Below, one piece after another: positions 26,048 to 34,286 of a DNA stretch of 64,000 nt. The notes beneath the pieces were generated by a model. The model was not told the origin of the DNA. It worked only from the letters and a program-made list of their open reading frames with translations, and ran no database searches. The stretch is from Anderseniella sp963787895 (lineage in GTDB: Bacteria > Pseudomonadota > Alphaproteobacteria > Rhizobiales > Aestuariivirgaceae). A program made the translations under genes and the position numbers. Each line of letters starts with the position of its first letter. Positions within the stretch are counted from its first letter, which is position 1. Where the stretch lies: NCBI GenBank assembly GCA_963787895.1, contig CAWBEX010000007.1, positions 372,001 through 436,000 on the forward strand, in the 5' to 3' direction.

Positions 26048-28999
26048 ATGCTCAGGAAGAAGACGGGAGAGGTTGCGTTCGGCCCTCGACTGTCATCGGC
26101 CCTTACCGATTTGACCGGTGGAGCGATTGACAGGCGGACATTCTTGCGCCGTTCAGGACTTGCAGTAGGCGGCCTTGCGGCGGCTTCGACATTGAAGTCC
26201 GGTATGGTGCAGAAGGCTGAAGCAGCCAATGTGTCTGGTGCAGTTGAGATCAAGAAGTCAGTGTGTACGCACTGCTCGGTCGGCTGCACGGTTCTCGCAG
26301 AAACTGTAAACGGCGTCTGGGTGGGCCAGGAGCCCGGCTACGACAGCCCGTTCAACCTTGGCGCCCATTGCGCTAAGGGTGCAGCAGTGCGTGAACACGC
26401 TCACGGTGAGCGCCGCCTGAAGTATCCGACCAAGCTGGTAGACGGCAAATGGGTGCGGATGTCCTGGGCAGACGCAATCAACGAAATTGGCGACAAGATG
26501 CTGAAGATCCGCGAAGAAGCGGGTCCGGATTCAGTTTACTGGCTCGGTTCCGCCAAGCATAACAACGAGCAGGCATACCTGTTCCGCAAGTTTGCTGGCT
26601 ACTGGGGCACCAACAACGTCGACCATCAGGCGCGTATTTGCCACTCCACCACTGTTGCAGGTGTTGCCAACACCTGGGGCTATGGTGCGATGACGAATTC
26701 GTACAACGACATGCACAACTCCAAGGCCATATTCCTGATCGGCGGCAACCCGGCAGAAGCACACCCTGTGTCGCTGCTGCACATGCTGAAGGCCAAGGAA
26801 GAAAACAACGCGGCCTTTATCGTGTGTGATCCGCGCTTTACCCGCACCGCAGCACACGCGTCAGAGTATGTCCGGTTCCGGTCTGGCTCGGACGTGGCGC
26901 TGATATGGGGTATCTTGTACCACATCTTCGAAAACGGCTGGGAAGACAAGGACTTCATCTCCAGACGCGTCTGGGGCATGGAGTACATCAAGGAAGAAGT
27001 TGCCAAGTGGAACCCGGAAGAGGTTGAAAAGGTAACTGGCGTTCCCGGCTCGCAAATGAAGCGTGTCGCACGCACTCTGGCCCAGAACAAGCCCGGCACC
27101 ATCGTGTGGTGCATGGGTGGCACCCAGCACACCAATGGCAACAACAACACTCGCGCCTACTGTGTGTTGCAGCTTGCTCTTGGCAACATGGGCACTGCCG
27201 GAGGTGGTGCAAACATCTTCCGCGGCCACGACAACGTGCAGGGTGCTACTGACCTTGGCGTCTTGATGGATACCCTGCCGGGCTACTATGGCCTTGCAGC
27301 CGGTTCGTGGGCGCACTGGGCCCGCGTCTGGGATGAGGAGCTTGACTGGCTGAAGGGCCGGTTCGCAACCATCAAGGACAAGGATGGCAAGGACAAGCCG
27401 ATGATGAACGAGAAGGGTATTCCCGTCTCGCGCTGGATCGACGGTGTCCTTGAAGCGAAAGAGAACATCGACCAGCCTGACAATGTGAAGGGCATGGTGT
27501 TCTGGGGCCACGCGCCCAACTCGCAGACCCGTCTGCCTGACATGCAGAAAGCCATGGCCAAGCTCGACCTTCTGGTTGTGGTCGATCCGTATCCGACCAT
27601 GTCGGCAGCGATGCACACCCGCAAGGACGGCGTCTACCTGTTGCCTGCCTCGACCCAGTTCGAGACTTATGGTTCGGTTACAGCATCCAACCGTTCGCTG
27701 CAGTGGCGTGACAAGGTGTTCGATCCATTGTTCGAATCCCTGCCCGACCACGTCATCATGCAGATGTTCTCCGAGAAGTTCGGTTTTGCTGATCGTATTT
27801 TCCGCAACATCAAGGTTGAGGACAAGAAGATCGGTGCGCTGGACGTCAAGGAGCCGCTCATTGAAGACATTACACGGGAATTCAACCGTGGCATGTGGAC
27901 GATCGGCTATACTGGCCAGTCTCCTGAGCGTTTGAAGATGCACATGGAAAACCAGCAAACCTTCGACAAGACGACGTTGAGAGCAAATGGTGGCCCGGCT
28001 GATGGTGACTATTATGGTTTGCCATGGCCGTCATGGGGCACGCCGGAAATGAAGCATCCAGGCACTCCGAACCTGTATGACACATCGCTGCCTGTGGCAG
28101 AGGGTGGTCTCACATTCCGCGCCCGTTTCGGTGTCAAGGCACCGGATGAGTGGGGTGGTGCCAACATGCTGGCAGAAGGCTCATATTCCGTTGGTTCTGA
28201 AATTCAGGACGGTTACCCTGAATTCACCTACGGCATGTTGCGCAAGCTCGGCTGGGATGGCGATCTTTCGGCAGACGAACTGGCTGCCATCAAGAAGGTG
28301 GCCGGCACTGAGGACGACATGGAGAAGCTTGACAAGGTGAACTGGAAGGTTGACCTGTCCGGCGGCATCCAGCGCGTAGCCATCAAGCATGGCTGTGCAC
28401 CGTTCGGCAACGCCAAGGCCCGTACCGTGGTGTGGACATTCCCGGATCCGGTGCCGCTGCACCGGGAGCCGCTGTACACGCCGCGCCGTGACCTTCTCGA
28501 CAAGTACGCCACATACAAGGACCGTCAGATGCATCGTCTGCCGACCATGTATGAATCGATCCAGAAGAATGACTTCTCGAAAGAGTATCCGATCATTCTG
28601 ACATCTGGCCGCCTTGTTGAATATGAAGGTGGTGGCGACGAAAGCCGCTCAAACCCGTGGCTTGCTGAACTTCAGCAGGACATGTTTGTCGAGATCAACC
28701 CGACTGATGCCAACGATCTCGGCATCAGGAACGGTGATACGGTTTGGGTAGAGGGTCCTGAGAAGGGCAAGGTCAAGGTGATGGCCATGGTTACCGAAAG
28801 GGTCGGAAAAGGCGTTGCCTTCATGCCGTTCCACTTTGGTGGCCAGATGCAGGGCGAAGACCTGCGCGGCAATTATCCTGCTGGAGCCGATCCATATGTC
28901 CTGGGTGAAGCGTCCAATACGGCGCAAACCTATGGCTATGACTCGGTCACCCAGATGCAGGAGACCAAGGCCACCCTCTGCAAGATTGCAAAAGCATAA
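26048..28999 (+). CDS. fdhA: Formate dehydrogenase catalytic alpha subunit
   Basis: A 983-residue molybdopterin enzyme that oxidises formate to CO2. A Tat signal (IDRRTFLRRSGLAVGGLAAA) marks export to the periplasm. Cys73, Cys76, Cys80 and Cys108 (CTHCSVGC ... HCAKG) hold the first [4Fe-4S] cluster. The metal ligand is Cys198 in QARICHSTTVAGVAN, encoded by TGC, so this is the cysteine and not the selenocysteine form; His199 follows as in active enzymes. The C-terminal molybdopterin-binding domain includes TSGRLVEYEGGG. The length is close to the membrane-bound FDH-N/FDH-O alpha subunit. The beta subunit gene follows after 12 bases. Confidence 0.96.
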   Translation: MLRKKTGEVAFGPRLSSALTDLTGGAIDRRTFLRRSGLAVGGLAAASTLKSGMVQKAEAANVSGAVEIKKSVCTHCSVGCTVLAETVNGVWVGQEPGYDSPFNLGAHCAKGAAVREHAHGERRLKYPTKLVDGKWVRMSWADAINEIGDKMLKIREEAGPDSVYWLGSAKHNNEQAYLFRKFAGYWGTNNVDHQARICHSTTVAGVANTWGYGAMTNSYNDMHNSKAIFLIGGNPAEAHPVSLLHMLKAKEENNAAFIVCDPRFTRTAAHASEYVRFRSGSDVALIWGILYHIFENGWEDKDFISRRVWGMEYIKEEVAKWNPEEVEKVTGVPGSQMKRVARTLAQNKPGTIVWCMGGTQHTNGNNNTRAYCVLQLALGNMGTAGGGANIFRGHDNVQGATDLGVLMDTLPGYYGLAAGSWAHWARVWDEELDWLKGRFATIKDKDGKDKPMMNEKGIPVSRWIDGVLEAKENIDQPDNVKGMVFWGHAPNSQTRLPDMQKAMAKLDLLVVVDPYPTMSAAMHTRKDGVYLLPASTQFETYGSVTASNRSLQWRDKVFDPLFESLPDHVIMQMFSEKFGFADRIFRNIKVEDKKIGALDVKEPLIEDITREFNRGMWTIGYTGQSPERLKMHMENQQTFDKTTLRANGGPADGDYYGLPWPSWGTPEMKHPGTPNLYDTSLPVAEGGLTFRARFGVKAPDEWGGANMLAEGSYSVGSEIQDGYPEFTYGMLRKLGWDGDLSADELAAIKKVAGTEDDMEKLDKVNWKVDLSGGIQRVAIKHGCAPFGNAKARTVVWTFPDPVPLHREPLYTPRRDLLDKYATYKDRQMHRLPTMYESIQKNDFSKEYPIILTSGRLVEYEGGGDESRSNPWLAELQQDMFVEINPTDANDLGIRNGDTVWVEGPEKGKVKVMAMVTERVGKGVAFMPFHFGGQMQGEDLRGNYPAGADPYVLGEASNTAQTYGYDSVTQMQETKATLCKIAKA

Positions 29000-29011
29000 G
29001 GAGATACAGAT

Positions 29012-29605
29012 ATGGCTCGCATGAAATTTCTTTGTGATGCTGAACGTTGCATTGAATGCAACGCCTGTGTCACTGCGTGCAAGAACGAGCATGAGGTACC
29101 GTGGGGTGTAAACCGCCGCCGTGTTGTCACTATCAATGACGGCAAGCCCGGTGAGCGCTCCATCTCGGTAGCCTGCATGCATTGTTCGGATGCACCTTGC
29201 ATGGCCGTGTGCCCGGTTGACTGCTTCTATCAGTCGGCCGAGGGCGTGGTTCTGCACAACAAGGACCTGTGTATCGGCTGTGGATACTGCTTCTACGCAT
29301 GTCCGTTCGGTGCGCCGCAGTTCCCGCAGGTTGGCAACTTTGGTTCGCGCGGCAAGATGGACAAGTGTACCTTCTGTGCCGGTGGTCCCGAGGAAGCCAA
29401 CTCCGATGTGGAGTTCAAGAAGTATGGCCGCAACCGTCTGGCTGAAGGCAAGTTGCCGCTGTGCGCGGAAATGTGCTCGACCAAGGCGCTGCTTGCTGGA
29501 GATGGCGACCAGGTGTCGAACATCTACCGCGAGCGTGTTGTAGCCCGCGGCTTCGGCTCCGGTGCCTGGGGATGGGGCAAGGCCTATCCCGGGTCGGGTT
29601 CCTGA
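29012..29605 (+). CDS. fdhB: Formate dehydrogenase Fe-S beta subunit
   Basis: A 197-residue electron-transfer subunit with four [4Fe-4S] cysteine groups: RCIECNACVTACKNEH, CMHCSDAPCMAVCPVDCF, CIGCGYCFYACPFG and KCTFCAGG plus CAEMCSTKALL. It passes electrons from alpha to the cytochrome b subunit. It is about 100 residues shorter than E. coli FdnH and lacks that protein's C-terminal membrane helix, so its attachment to the membrane must come from gamma or another small protein. AAGGAGAT precedes the ATG. Confidence 0.95.
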   Translation: MARMKFLCDAERCIECNACVTACKNEHEVPWGVNRRRVVTINDGKPGERSISVACMHCSDAPCMAVCPVDCFYQSAEGVVLHNKDLCIGCGYCFYACPFGAPQFPQVGNFGSRGKMDKCTFCAGGPEEANSDVEFKKYGRNRLAEGKLPLCAEMCSTKALLAGDGDQVSNIYRERVVARGFGSGAWGWGKAYPGSGS

Positions 29606-29621
29606 TAACCGCAAACTAGAA

Positions 29622-29647
29622 GGGCGCAACCGGCAACGGCTGCGCCC
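29622..29647 (+). other. Hairpin 1 after fdhB
   Basis: The inverted repeat GGGCGCA (29622-29628) / TGCGCCC (29641-29647) lies 16 bases after the fdhB stop and is followed by CTGG, not a T-run. It may mark an RNA processing or stabilising site within the operon. Confidence 0.5.
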
Positions 29648-29667
29648 CTGGTTCTCAGTTTTGGGGC

Positions 29668-29691
29668 GGGGCAGTGATTGATCACTGCCCC
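29668..29691 (+). other. Hairpin 2 before the lipoprotein gene
   Basis: The perfect 10-base stem GGGGCAGTGA / TCACTGCCCC with loop TTGA (29678-29681) is the second of two hairpins in the 122-base gap after fdhB. It has no T-tract, so full termination is doubtful; differential stability of the fdhAB part of the message is a reasonable guess. Confidence 0.55.
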
Positions 29692-29739
29692 GTGTCAATC
29701 CTGCCACAGGCTCTTGGTACAGGATGATTGGCTTTGACA

Positions 29740-29952
29740 ATGACATTGAGGAACCAGGCGACCGGTCTATTGAATCTGTTGTTGCTGGGCGGCATTTCCC
29801 TGGCGCTGACTGGCTGTCAGCAAGATGAGCCGGGCCGTCCTTTGTTGCATGACAAGGGCACCTATCAAGGTAAGATCGACGAACAATTGAGCGATGAAGC
29901 ACGCGATGCCTTGCGCTCGCGCATGGATATTCAGCGGGGCGGCGGGCTCTGA
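29740..29952 (+). CDS. Small lipoprotein in the formate dehydrogenase operon
   Basis: About 70 residues. A lipoprotein signal (LLNLLLLGGISLALTGC) with lipobox LTGC would anchor a short polar mature part (CQQDEPGRPLLHDKGTYQGK onwards, ending SRMDIQRGGGL) in the envelope. I do not recognise a named family. Its position between the Fe-S subunit and the cytochrome b subunit suggests a role in the assembled complex. The start is uncertain: ATG 29740, or TTG 29734 or 29728, the latter two nearer the AGGA at 29721. Confidence 0.72.
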   Translation: MTLRNQATGLLNLLLLGGISLALTGCQQDEPGRPLLHDKGTYQGKIDEQLSDEARDALRSRMDIQRGGGL

Positions 29953-30025
29953 TCATTAAATGAATGGTCACCGGCAAGTCCAGACTACACAGTCTGCAAG
30001 CGGACCAGAAAAGGGGACAAGCGTA

Positions 30026-31147
30026 ATGAGCAACTTCCAGCAAATTTTCCGGGCGCTGCCCATTCGGGCTTTGGCAGTACTCGCCGTTGTGGTGCTGATG
30101 GCCGGTGAGTTCAGCACTGCAGCAAATGCGCAAAATGTGCGCCCTCCGGAAAATGCACAGCCGCTTGCTGATGTGCAAACCGAGGCTCAGGGCGCTGACT
30201 CCGATGCCTCGCTGTGGCGCGCTGTCCGCAAGGGCACAACCGGAAACGTTTCCATTCCCGACAGCAAGGCTGGAACCCTGATCCAGTCAGAAGGTGACGA
30301 TTTTCGCGCCTTCCGCAACGGACCCCTGAAGCTCTACTCAGCGTATGCATTGTTCGGCATGTTGTTGCTGCTGTCGCTGTTTTTTGTTTTACGCGGCCGT
30401 ATCAAGATTGATCATGGCCGATCCGGAGTAACAATCGAGAGGTTCAACTCGCTGGAGCGCTTTGGGCACTGGCTCATGGCCGGATCGTTTGTCGTCCTGG
30501 CGCTGTCTGGTCTGAACATGTTGTTTGGCAGATATGTACTGATGCCGGTTATCGGCAAGGAATTTTTCTCTACCATCACGCTTTGGGGCAAATATCTGCA
30601 CAATTATCTGGCCTTCGCGTTCATGGCGGGTGTGGCAATCGCGTTTGTCGTGTGGGTGAGGCACAACCTGCCGAGCCTTGTTGATCTGAAATGGCTGCTC
30701 AAGGGCGGTGGTATGTTCGTGCGGGGTTCGCATCCTGAAGCACGCAAGTTCAATGCAGGGCAGAAGATCCTCTTCTGGCTGGTGACATTGTTGACGATTT
30801 CAGTGTCACTGTCCGGTATCGCGTTGATGTTTCCGTTTGAAACCGCGTTTATGGCCAAGACCTTTGCTTTCTTGAACAATTTTGGCTTCAACCTGCCAAC
30901 CGACATTGCTCCATTGCAGGAACAGCAACTCAACCAGCTCTGGCATGGTATTGTTGGTGTTGCCTTCATCACCATAATCCTGGCCCATATCTACATCGGG
31001 TCGGTAGGCATGGAAGGTGCATTTGATGCCATGGGCTCAGGCGAAGTTGACACCAACTGGGCGCGTGAGCACCACAATCTCTGGGTGGAGGAAGTTGAGC
31101 AGAAGTCCAGGCCATCGGGAGCAGGCGTGCATCATCCAGCCGAGTAG
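30026..31147 (+). CDS. fdhC: Formate dehydrogenase cytochrome b gamma subunit
   Basis: A 373-residue membrane subunit that takes electrons to quinone. An N-terminal signal or anchor (IRALAVLAVVVLMAGEFS) is followed by a periplasmic stretch with LWRAVRKGTTGNVSIP, then the FdnI-like four-helix cytochrome b domain. Heme-ligand histidines are likely those in RFGHWLMAGSF, KYLHNYLAFAF and ILAHIYIGSVGMEGA. It is longer than E. coli FdnI (217 residues) because of the periplasmic extension, a form I know from other alphaproteobacteria. AAAAGGGG precedes the ATG at 30026. Confidence 0.93.
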   Translation: MSNFQQIFRALPIRALAVLAVVVLMAGEFSTAANAQNVRPPENAQPLADVQTEAQGADSDASLWRAVRKGTTGNVSIPDSKAGTLIQSEGDDFRAFRNGPLKLYSAYALFGMLLLLSLFFVLRGRIKIDHGRSGVTIERFNSLERFGHWLMAGSFVVLALSGLNMLFGRYVLMPVIGKEFFSTITLWGKYLHNYLAFAFMAGVAIAFVVWVRHNLPSLVDLKWLLKGGGMFVRGSHPEARKFNAGQKILFWLVTLLTISVSLSGIALMFPFETAFMAKTFAFLNNFGFNLPTDIAPLQEQQLNQLWHGIVGVAFITIILAHIYIGSVGMEGAFDAMGSGEVDTNWAREHHNLWVEEVEQKSRPSGAGVHHPAE

Positions 31148-31174
31148 GGCACTTGCAGCAAAACGGAAACACCC

Positions 31175-32581
31175 GTGGAAGCTCTGGCGAAAGTATACGG
31201 CAACGCGGTGGACAGGCAATTCAGGCCTGGCCGCGCTCTGCTTGCCATAGCCGTCTGTCTGGCTGCCCTTGTGCTGACCCTCATGCCAGGGATTGCCCAG
31301 CAGAAGCAAAAGGGTTCTGGCGACCTTGAAGGCCATGGCGGGCCGGTAAAGGCTCTTGCCGTCTCGGTTGATGGCGAGGTCGTACTATCGGGAAGTTTTG
31401 ATTACTCCATGATGGTCTGGAATGTATCCACGCCCGGCATGCCGCAGGAACTGCACAGGGTCAGTGAGCATGACGGAGCCGTCAACGCCGTGGCTTTCCT
31501 GCCCGATGGAAAACATGCACTCACCGGAAGTGATGACGGCATAGCCCGCCTTGTCGACATGTCCAGCGGCAAGGTGGTACACGCATTCAAGGGTCACGAG
31601 CACAAGATTGTCGGGTTAAGCGTTTCAGCCGACGCAAAGCTGTTCGCCACCGCAAGCTGGGACAGGACGGTGCGTGTCTGGTCACTGGCGGACCAGAGAG
31701 AACTGTACGTCCTGAAGGGTCACCGCAATACCGTCAACGCGGCAGTGTTCTCTGTTGATGGTAAGGAGCTGTTCTCCACCGGTACGGACGGAACGATCCG
31801 CGAATGGCGAATGAGTGACGGCCAGGAAGATCGCATTATCTACAATCACGGTTGGGGCGTGAACGTTTTGGCAGCCCTGCCCGGTGGTGAGCAACTGGCG
31901 TTCGGGGCGTTGAACGGAACAGGCGCCGTTCTCGATATCAGGAGCGGCGAAATTGTCCATGAACTGGCCCAACGCGACAGGCCCATCCTTTCGTTGGCTG
32001 TGTCGGAAGCCCACCATCTCATAGCCATGGGCGGTGGAGATGGCATTGTGTCGGTGCACGACATGAGTGACTGGACACCGGTGAAGCTGCTCGACAATCC
32101 ATACGGGCCGATCTGGGCGCTCGCCTTCTCACATGACGGTGACGGGCTGTATATGGGCGGACTTGATGATCTGGTCCACTATTGGCAGTTCCGCCCCGGT
32201 CGAAGCTTTGAGCCGGCAATCGGCACGTATCCTCGCCGCTTCCAGGTGGCGGAAGGCATCAGTCTTGGAGAGCGCCAGTTTGCTCGCAAGTGTTCTGTAT
32301 GTCACACGCTGTCTGCAGATGACGCTAACCGGGCAGGCCCTACCTTGTGGAATGTGTTCGGCAGAAAGGCCGGCACCCTGCCGGGGTATGCCTACTCCAA
32401 GGCGTTGCTGACCTCATCCATAGTCTGGAATGAGCAGACAATCGGCGAGTTGTTCGAAAAGGGACCACAGCATCTGGTGCCAGGCACCAAGATGCCGTTG
32501 CAAAAAATGGCGAACAAGCAGGAGCGTGACGCGATGATCAGCTGGCTGAAACAACAAACGACACCACCAGCAAGACAATGA
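31175..32581 (+). CDS. WD40 propeller fused to cytochrome c
   Basis: A 468-residue exported fusion. An N-terminal hydrophobic segment (LLAIAVCLAALVLTLMPG) acts as signal or anchor. Residues about 50-345 form WD40-type repeats, for example LSGSFDYSMMVWNVST, LTGSDDGIARLVDMSSG, ATASWDRTVRVWSLAD and FSTGTDGTIREWRMSDG. The C-terminal class I cytochrome c has the heme site CSVCH (Cys373, Cys376, His377), the family WNVFGRKAGTLPGYAYS block and axial Met440 in VPGTKMPLQKM. It starts at GTG 31175, 27 bases after fdhC. It could accept electrons from the complex, tether partners through the propeller, or sense redox state. Confidence 0.9.
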   Translation: MEALAKVYGNAVDRQFRPGRALLAIAVCLAALVLTLMPGIAQQKQKGSGDLEGHGGPVKALAVSVDGEVVLSGSFDYSMMVWNVSTPGMPQELHRVSEHDGAVNAVAFLPDGKHALTGSDDGIARLVDMSSGKVVHAFKGHEHKIVGLSVSADAKLFATASWDRTVRVWSLADQRELYVLKGHRNTVNAAVFSVDGKELFSTGTDGTIREWRMSDGQEDRIIYNHGWGVNVLAALPGGEQLAFGALNGTGAVLDIRSGEIVHELAQRDRPILSLAVSEAHHLIAMGGGDGIVSVHDMSDWTPVKLLDNPYGPIWALAFSHDGDGLYMGGLDDLVHYWQFRPGRSFEPAIGTYPRRFQVAEGISLGERQFARKCSVCHTLSADDANRAGPTLWNVFGRKAGTLPGYAYSKALLTSSIVWNEQTIGELFEKGPQHLVPGTKMPLQKMANKQERDAMISWLKQQTTPPARQ

Positions 32582-32698
32582 CCGGGATTTAGGGCAATTG
32601 ACGTTGCGCAGATGGCGGCGACCGCCTAAATCAATCAGTACAACACTCCATTACAATGGCTGCCGGATATGCGGCCGTGACAAGGAAAGGGGAGTAGC

Positions 32699-32821
32699 AT
32701 GAAATCTTTTGTAGTAGCCGTGGCGGCGATGGCTATCATCGCTGTGGGAGCACACTTCGTCCTGCAATCGCTGGACATGTCTTCAGAGCGTGTGTTCCAG
32801 TCACACAACGTGCGCCAGTAG
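32699..32821 (+). CDS. 40-residue membrane peptide
   Basis: A very short gene that conventional cut-offs would miss. It encodes MKSFVVAVAAMAIIAVGAHF followed by a polar tail ending HNVRQ. One hydrophobic helix (residues 3-23) could be a membrane anchor. Translation is supported by AAAGGGGAG starting 14 bases before the ATG and by its place in a same-strand run of formate dehydrogenase genes. No family was recognised. It may be a small structural subunit of the membrane complex, for example compensating for the missing beta-subunit helix. Confidence 0.65.
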   Translation: MKSFVVAVAAMAIIAVGAHFVLQSLDMSSERVFQSHNVRQ

Positions 32822-32863
32822 AGGCGGTCTCAAGGCTCGGCACATACAACGGAGTACCCGCAA

Positions 32864-33055
32864 ATGGATGATGACAAGTTTAACATGTCGATGCGCAAGT
32901 TCCTCAAACAGGTTGGCGTGACATCGCAACAAAAAATTGAAGATGCCGTACGCAAGTCCGGCAAGACCTCGGGCAAGGTGACGGTCACCGCAAGACTGAC
33001 TTGCGCGGAGGTTGGTCTTGACCATGAGGTTACCGGCGAGATTGATCTGGGGTGA
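32864..33055 (+). CDS. DUF6494 family protein
   Basis: A 63-residue soluble protein, MDDDKFNMSMRKFLKQVGVT followed by SQQKIEDAVRKSGK and a short beta-rich end finishing GEIDLG. This matches my recollection of the DUF6494 family. Function unknown. The stop overlaps the start of the ligase-like gene (TGATG), so their production is coupled. It begins the tightly packed DUF6494, ligase-like, DUF6505, DUF6352 run. Confidence 0.8.
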   Translation: MDDDKFNMSMRKFLKQVGVTSQQKIEDAVRKSGKTSGKVTVTARLTCAEVGLDHEVTGEIDLG

Positions 33056-33801
33056 TGCAGCACGACGAGCCGCTTTTCCCTCCGCTGCTGAACAGCCGGC
33101 CTGTTGAGCCGGGTGTCGACGCAGCCGGGGTGGCCTTGTTGCAGATTGCTGCCGGCAAGTCCGCAGCTGGAGATACCTTCTGGTCGCAATCGCAAGACAG
33201 GATGAACCTCGCAATCGTTCTGGAACCGGAAGTGCCTCTGGCAAGGGCTGCACAAATGCTGCACCTGATGGCGGTCTCGTTTGGCGATGCGTTCGGCGCC
33301 ATTGCACCACCGGAAATTGCGGTACAGGTGCGCTGGCCCGGCGACATCCTTGTCAATGGTGCCAAGGTAGGCTCTGTGTCCTTGTGGGTTCCGGCGCCAG
33401 CAACCGCTGTGCAGTTGCCGTCCGTAATGGTTTTGGGGTTGGATATTGCGGTTTCACTCGACCTGTCAGCCGCTGATCCAGGGGACTTTCCGGACCGCAC
33501 CACATTGCATGAAGAAGGTGCTGGAGACATCACCAGCGTCGCGCTGCTTGAGTCAGTGTCGCGCCACTTTCTGACATGGCTGGATACCTGGACCCATGAA
33601 GGGTTCAAGGCTGTGCACAAGAACTGGTGGGGTCGCGCTGCTGGTATCGAAAGTGACATTGACATCCAGCATTGCGGAAGAGCCTTGCGTGGGCGAGTGA
33701 CAGGAATGGACGATGAAGGCAATCTACTGTTTCGCAGCTGCAACTCTGATTGCGTGCAGGGGCTGGCTTTGCTGGAAGTGCTGAACAGGACTGAGATGTG
33801 A
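33055..33801 (+). CDS. Degenerate biotin/lipoate-ligase-like protein
   Basis: A 248-residue protein with the biotin/lipoate A/B ligase fold. RWPGDILVNGAKVGSVSLWV aligns with the KWPND...K-V-G/A block of biotin ligases, including the lysine. However, the biotinyl-AMP loop GRGRxGR is not there; the equivalent region reads DTFWSQSQDRMNLAIV. The C-terminal part (ALRGRVTGMDDEGNLLFRSC) resembles the extra domain of this alphaproteobacterial group. It may ligate another acyl group, bind a cofactor, or be non-enzymatic. The ATG at 33055 overlaps the preceding stop, and its own stop overlaps the next ATG. Confidence 0.75.
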   Translation: MQHDEPLFPPLLNSRPVEPGVDAAGVALLQIAAGKSAAGDTFWSQSQDRMNLAIVLEPEVPLARAAQMLHLMAVSFGDAFGAIAPPEIAVQVRWPGDILVNGAKVGSVSLWVPAPATAVQLPSVMVLGLDIAVSLDLSAADPGDFPDRTTLHEEGAGDITSVALLESVSRHFLTWLDTWTHEGFKAVHKNWWGRAAGIESDIDIQHCGRALRGRVTGMDDEGNLLFRSCNSDCVQGLALLEVLNRTEM

Positions 33802-34286
33802 TGGGCAAGGTTTTGCGCACGATCAGGTTCGATCAATCAGACGACCATGTGTTCGAGATACCGGCGGGCTCTGATCAGATCGCTTTGTCCGGTGCATTTG
33901 CCTTTGCCAGCATTGACCGCGACGAAATACGTGGCAAGACGCGACAAGCATTTGCCAACGGCTTTCTGGCGCTGCCCAGTCTTGGCCGTGCAACTTTTGT
34001 CAGTGTGGGTGAGGCAGACGAGATCGAGTACTCCGATGCGGTTGAAGCGCTGGCAAGGTTTCTGGTTACTGACTATGGCGCCCCTGACATGATCACCGCC
34101 CGACAGGCTGCCCTGGAAGAGTTGGACTTTGCGCGCGAACTTGCACAGGGCAAGCCGCTCAACACATTGCTGACTGTGCACCGAACGCTGAACGAAGACG
34201 GCGCGATCCATGAGGAGTACCGCGAGGTGTCCCCTCCCGGACAGGAGCGTCCGCACACACGGATATGGGATGTTGCCGATGAGTGA
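33801..34286 (+). CDS. DUF6505 family protein
   Basis: A 161-residue cytoplasmic protein of unknown function. The recognisable family features are the opening KVLRTIRFDQSDDHVFE, the GAFAFASIDRDEIRGKTRQA block and ANGFLALPSLGRATFV. No catalytic motif is apparent. It overlaps the genes on both sides (TGATG at the start, eight bases at the end), placing it firmly in the formate dehydrogenase accessory run. Confidence 0.8.
   Translation: MGKVLRTIRFDQSDDHVFEIPAGSDQIALSGAFAFASIDRDEIRGKTRQAFANGFLALPSLGRATFVSVGEADEIEYSDAVEALARFLVTDYGAPDMITARQAALEELDFARELAQGKPLNTLLTVHRTLNEDGAIHEEYREVSPPGQERPHTRIWDVADE

Noticed and set aside
26861..27958. A 365-codon open frame on the minus strand inside fdhA
   Set aside because: Entirely antisense to conserved formate dehydrogenase sequence, with no protein features of its own.
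28649..30178. A 509-codon open frame on the minus strand
   Set aside because: It is antisense to fdhA, fdhB and the small genes after them, has no recognisable domain, and reflects codon-position bias of the real genes.
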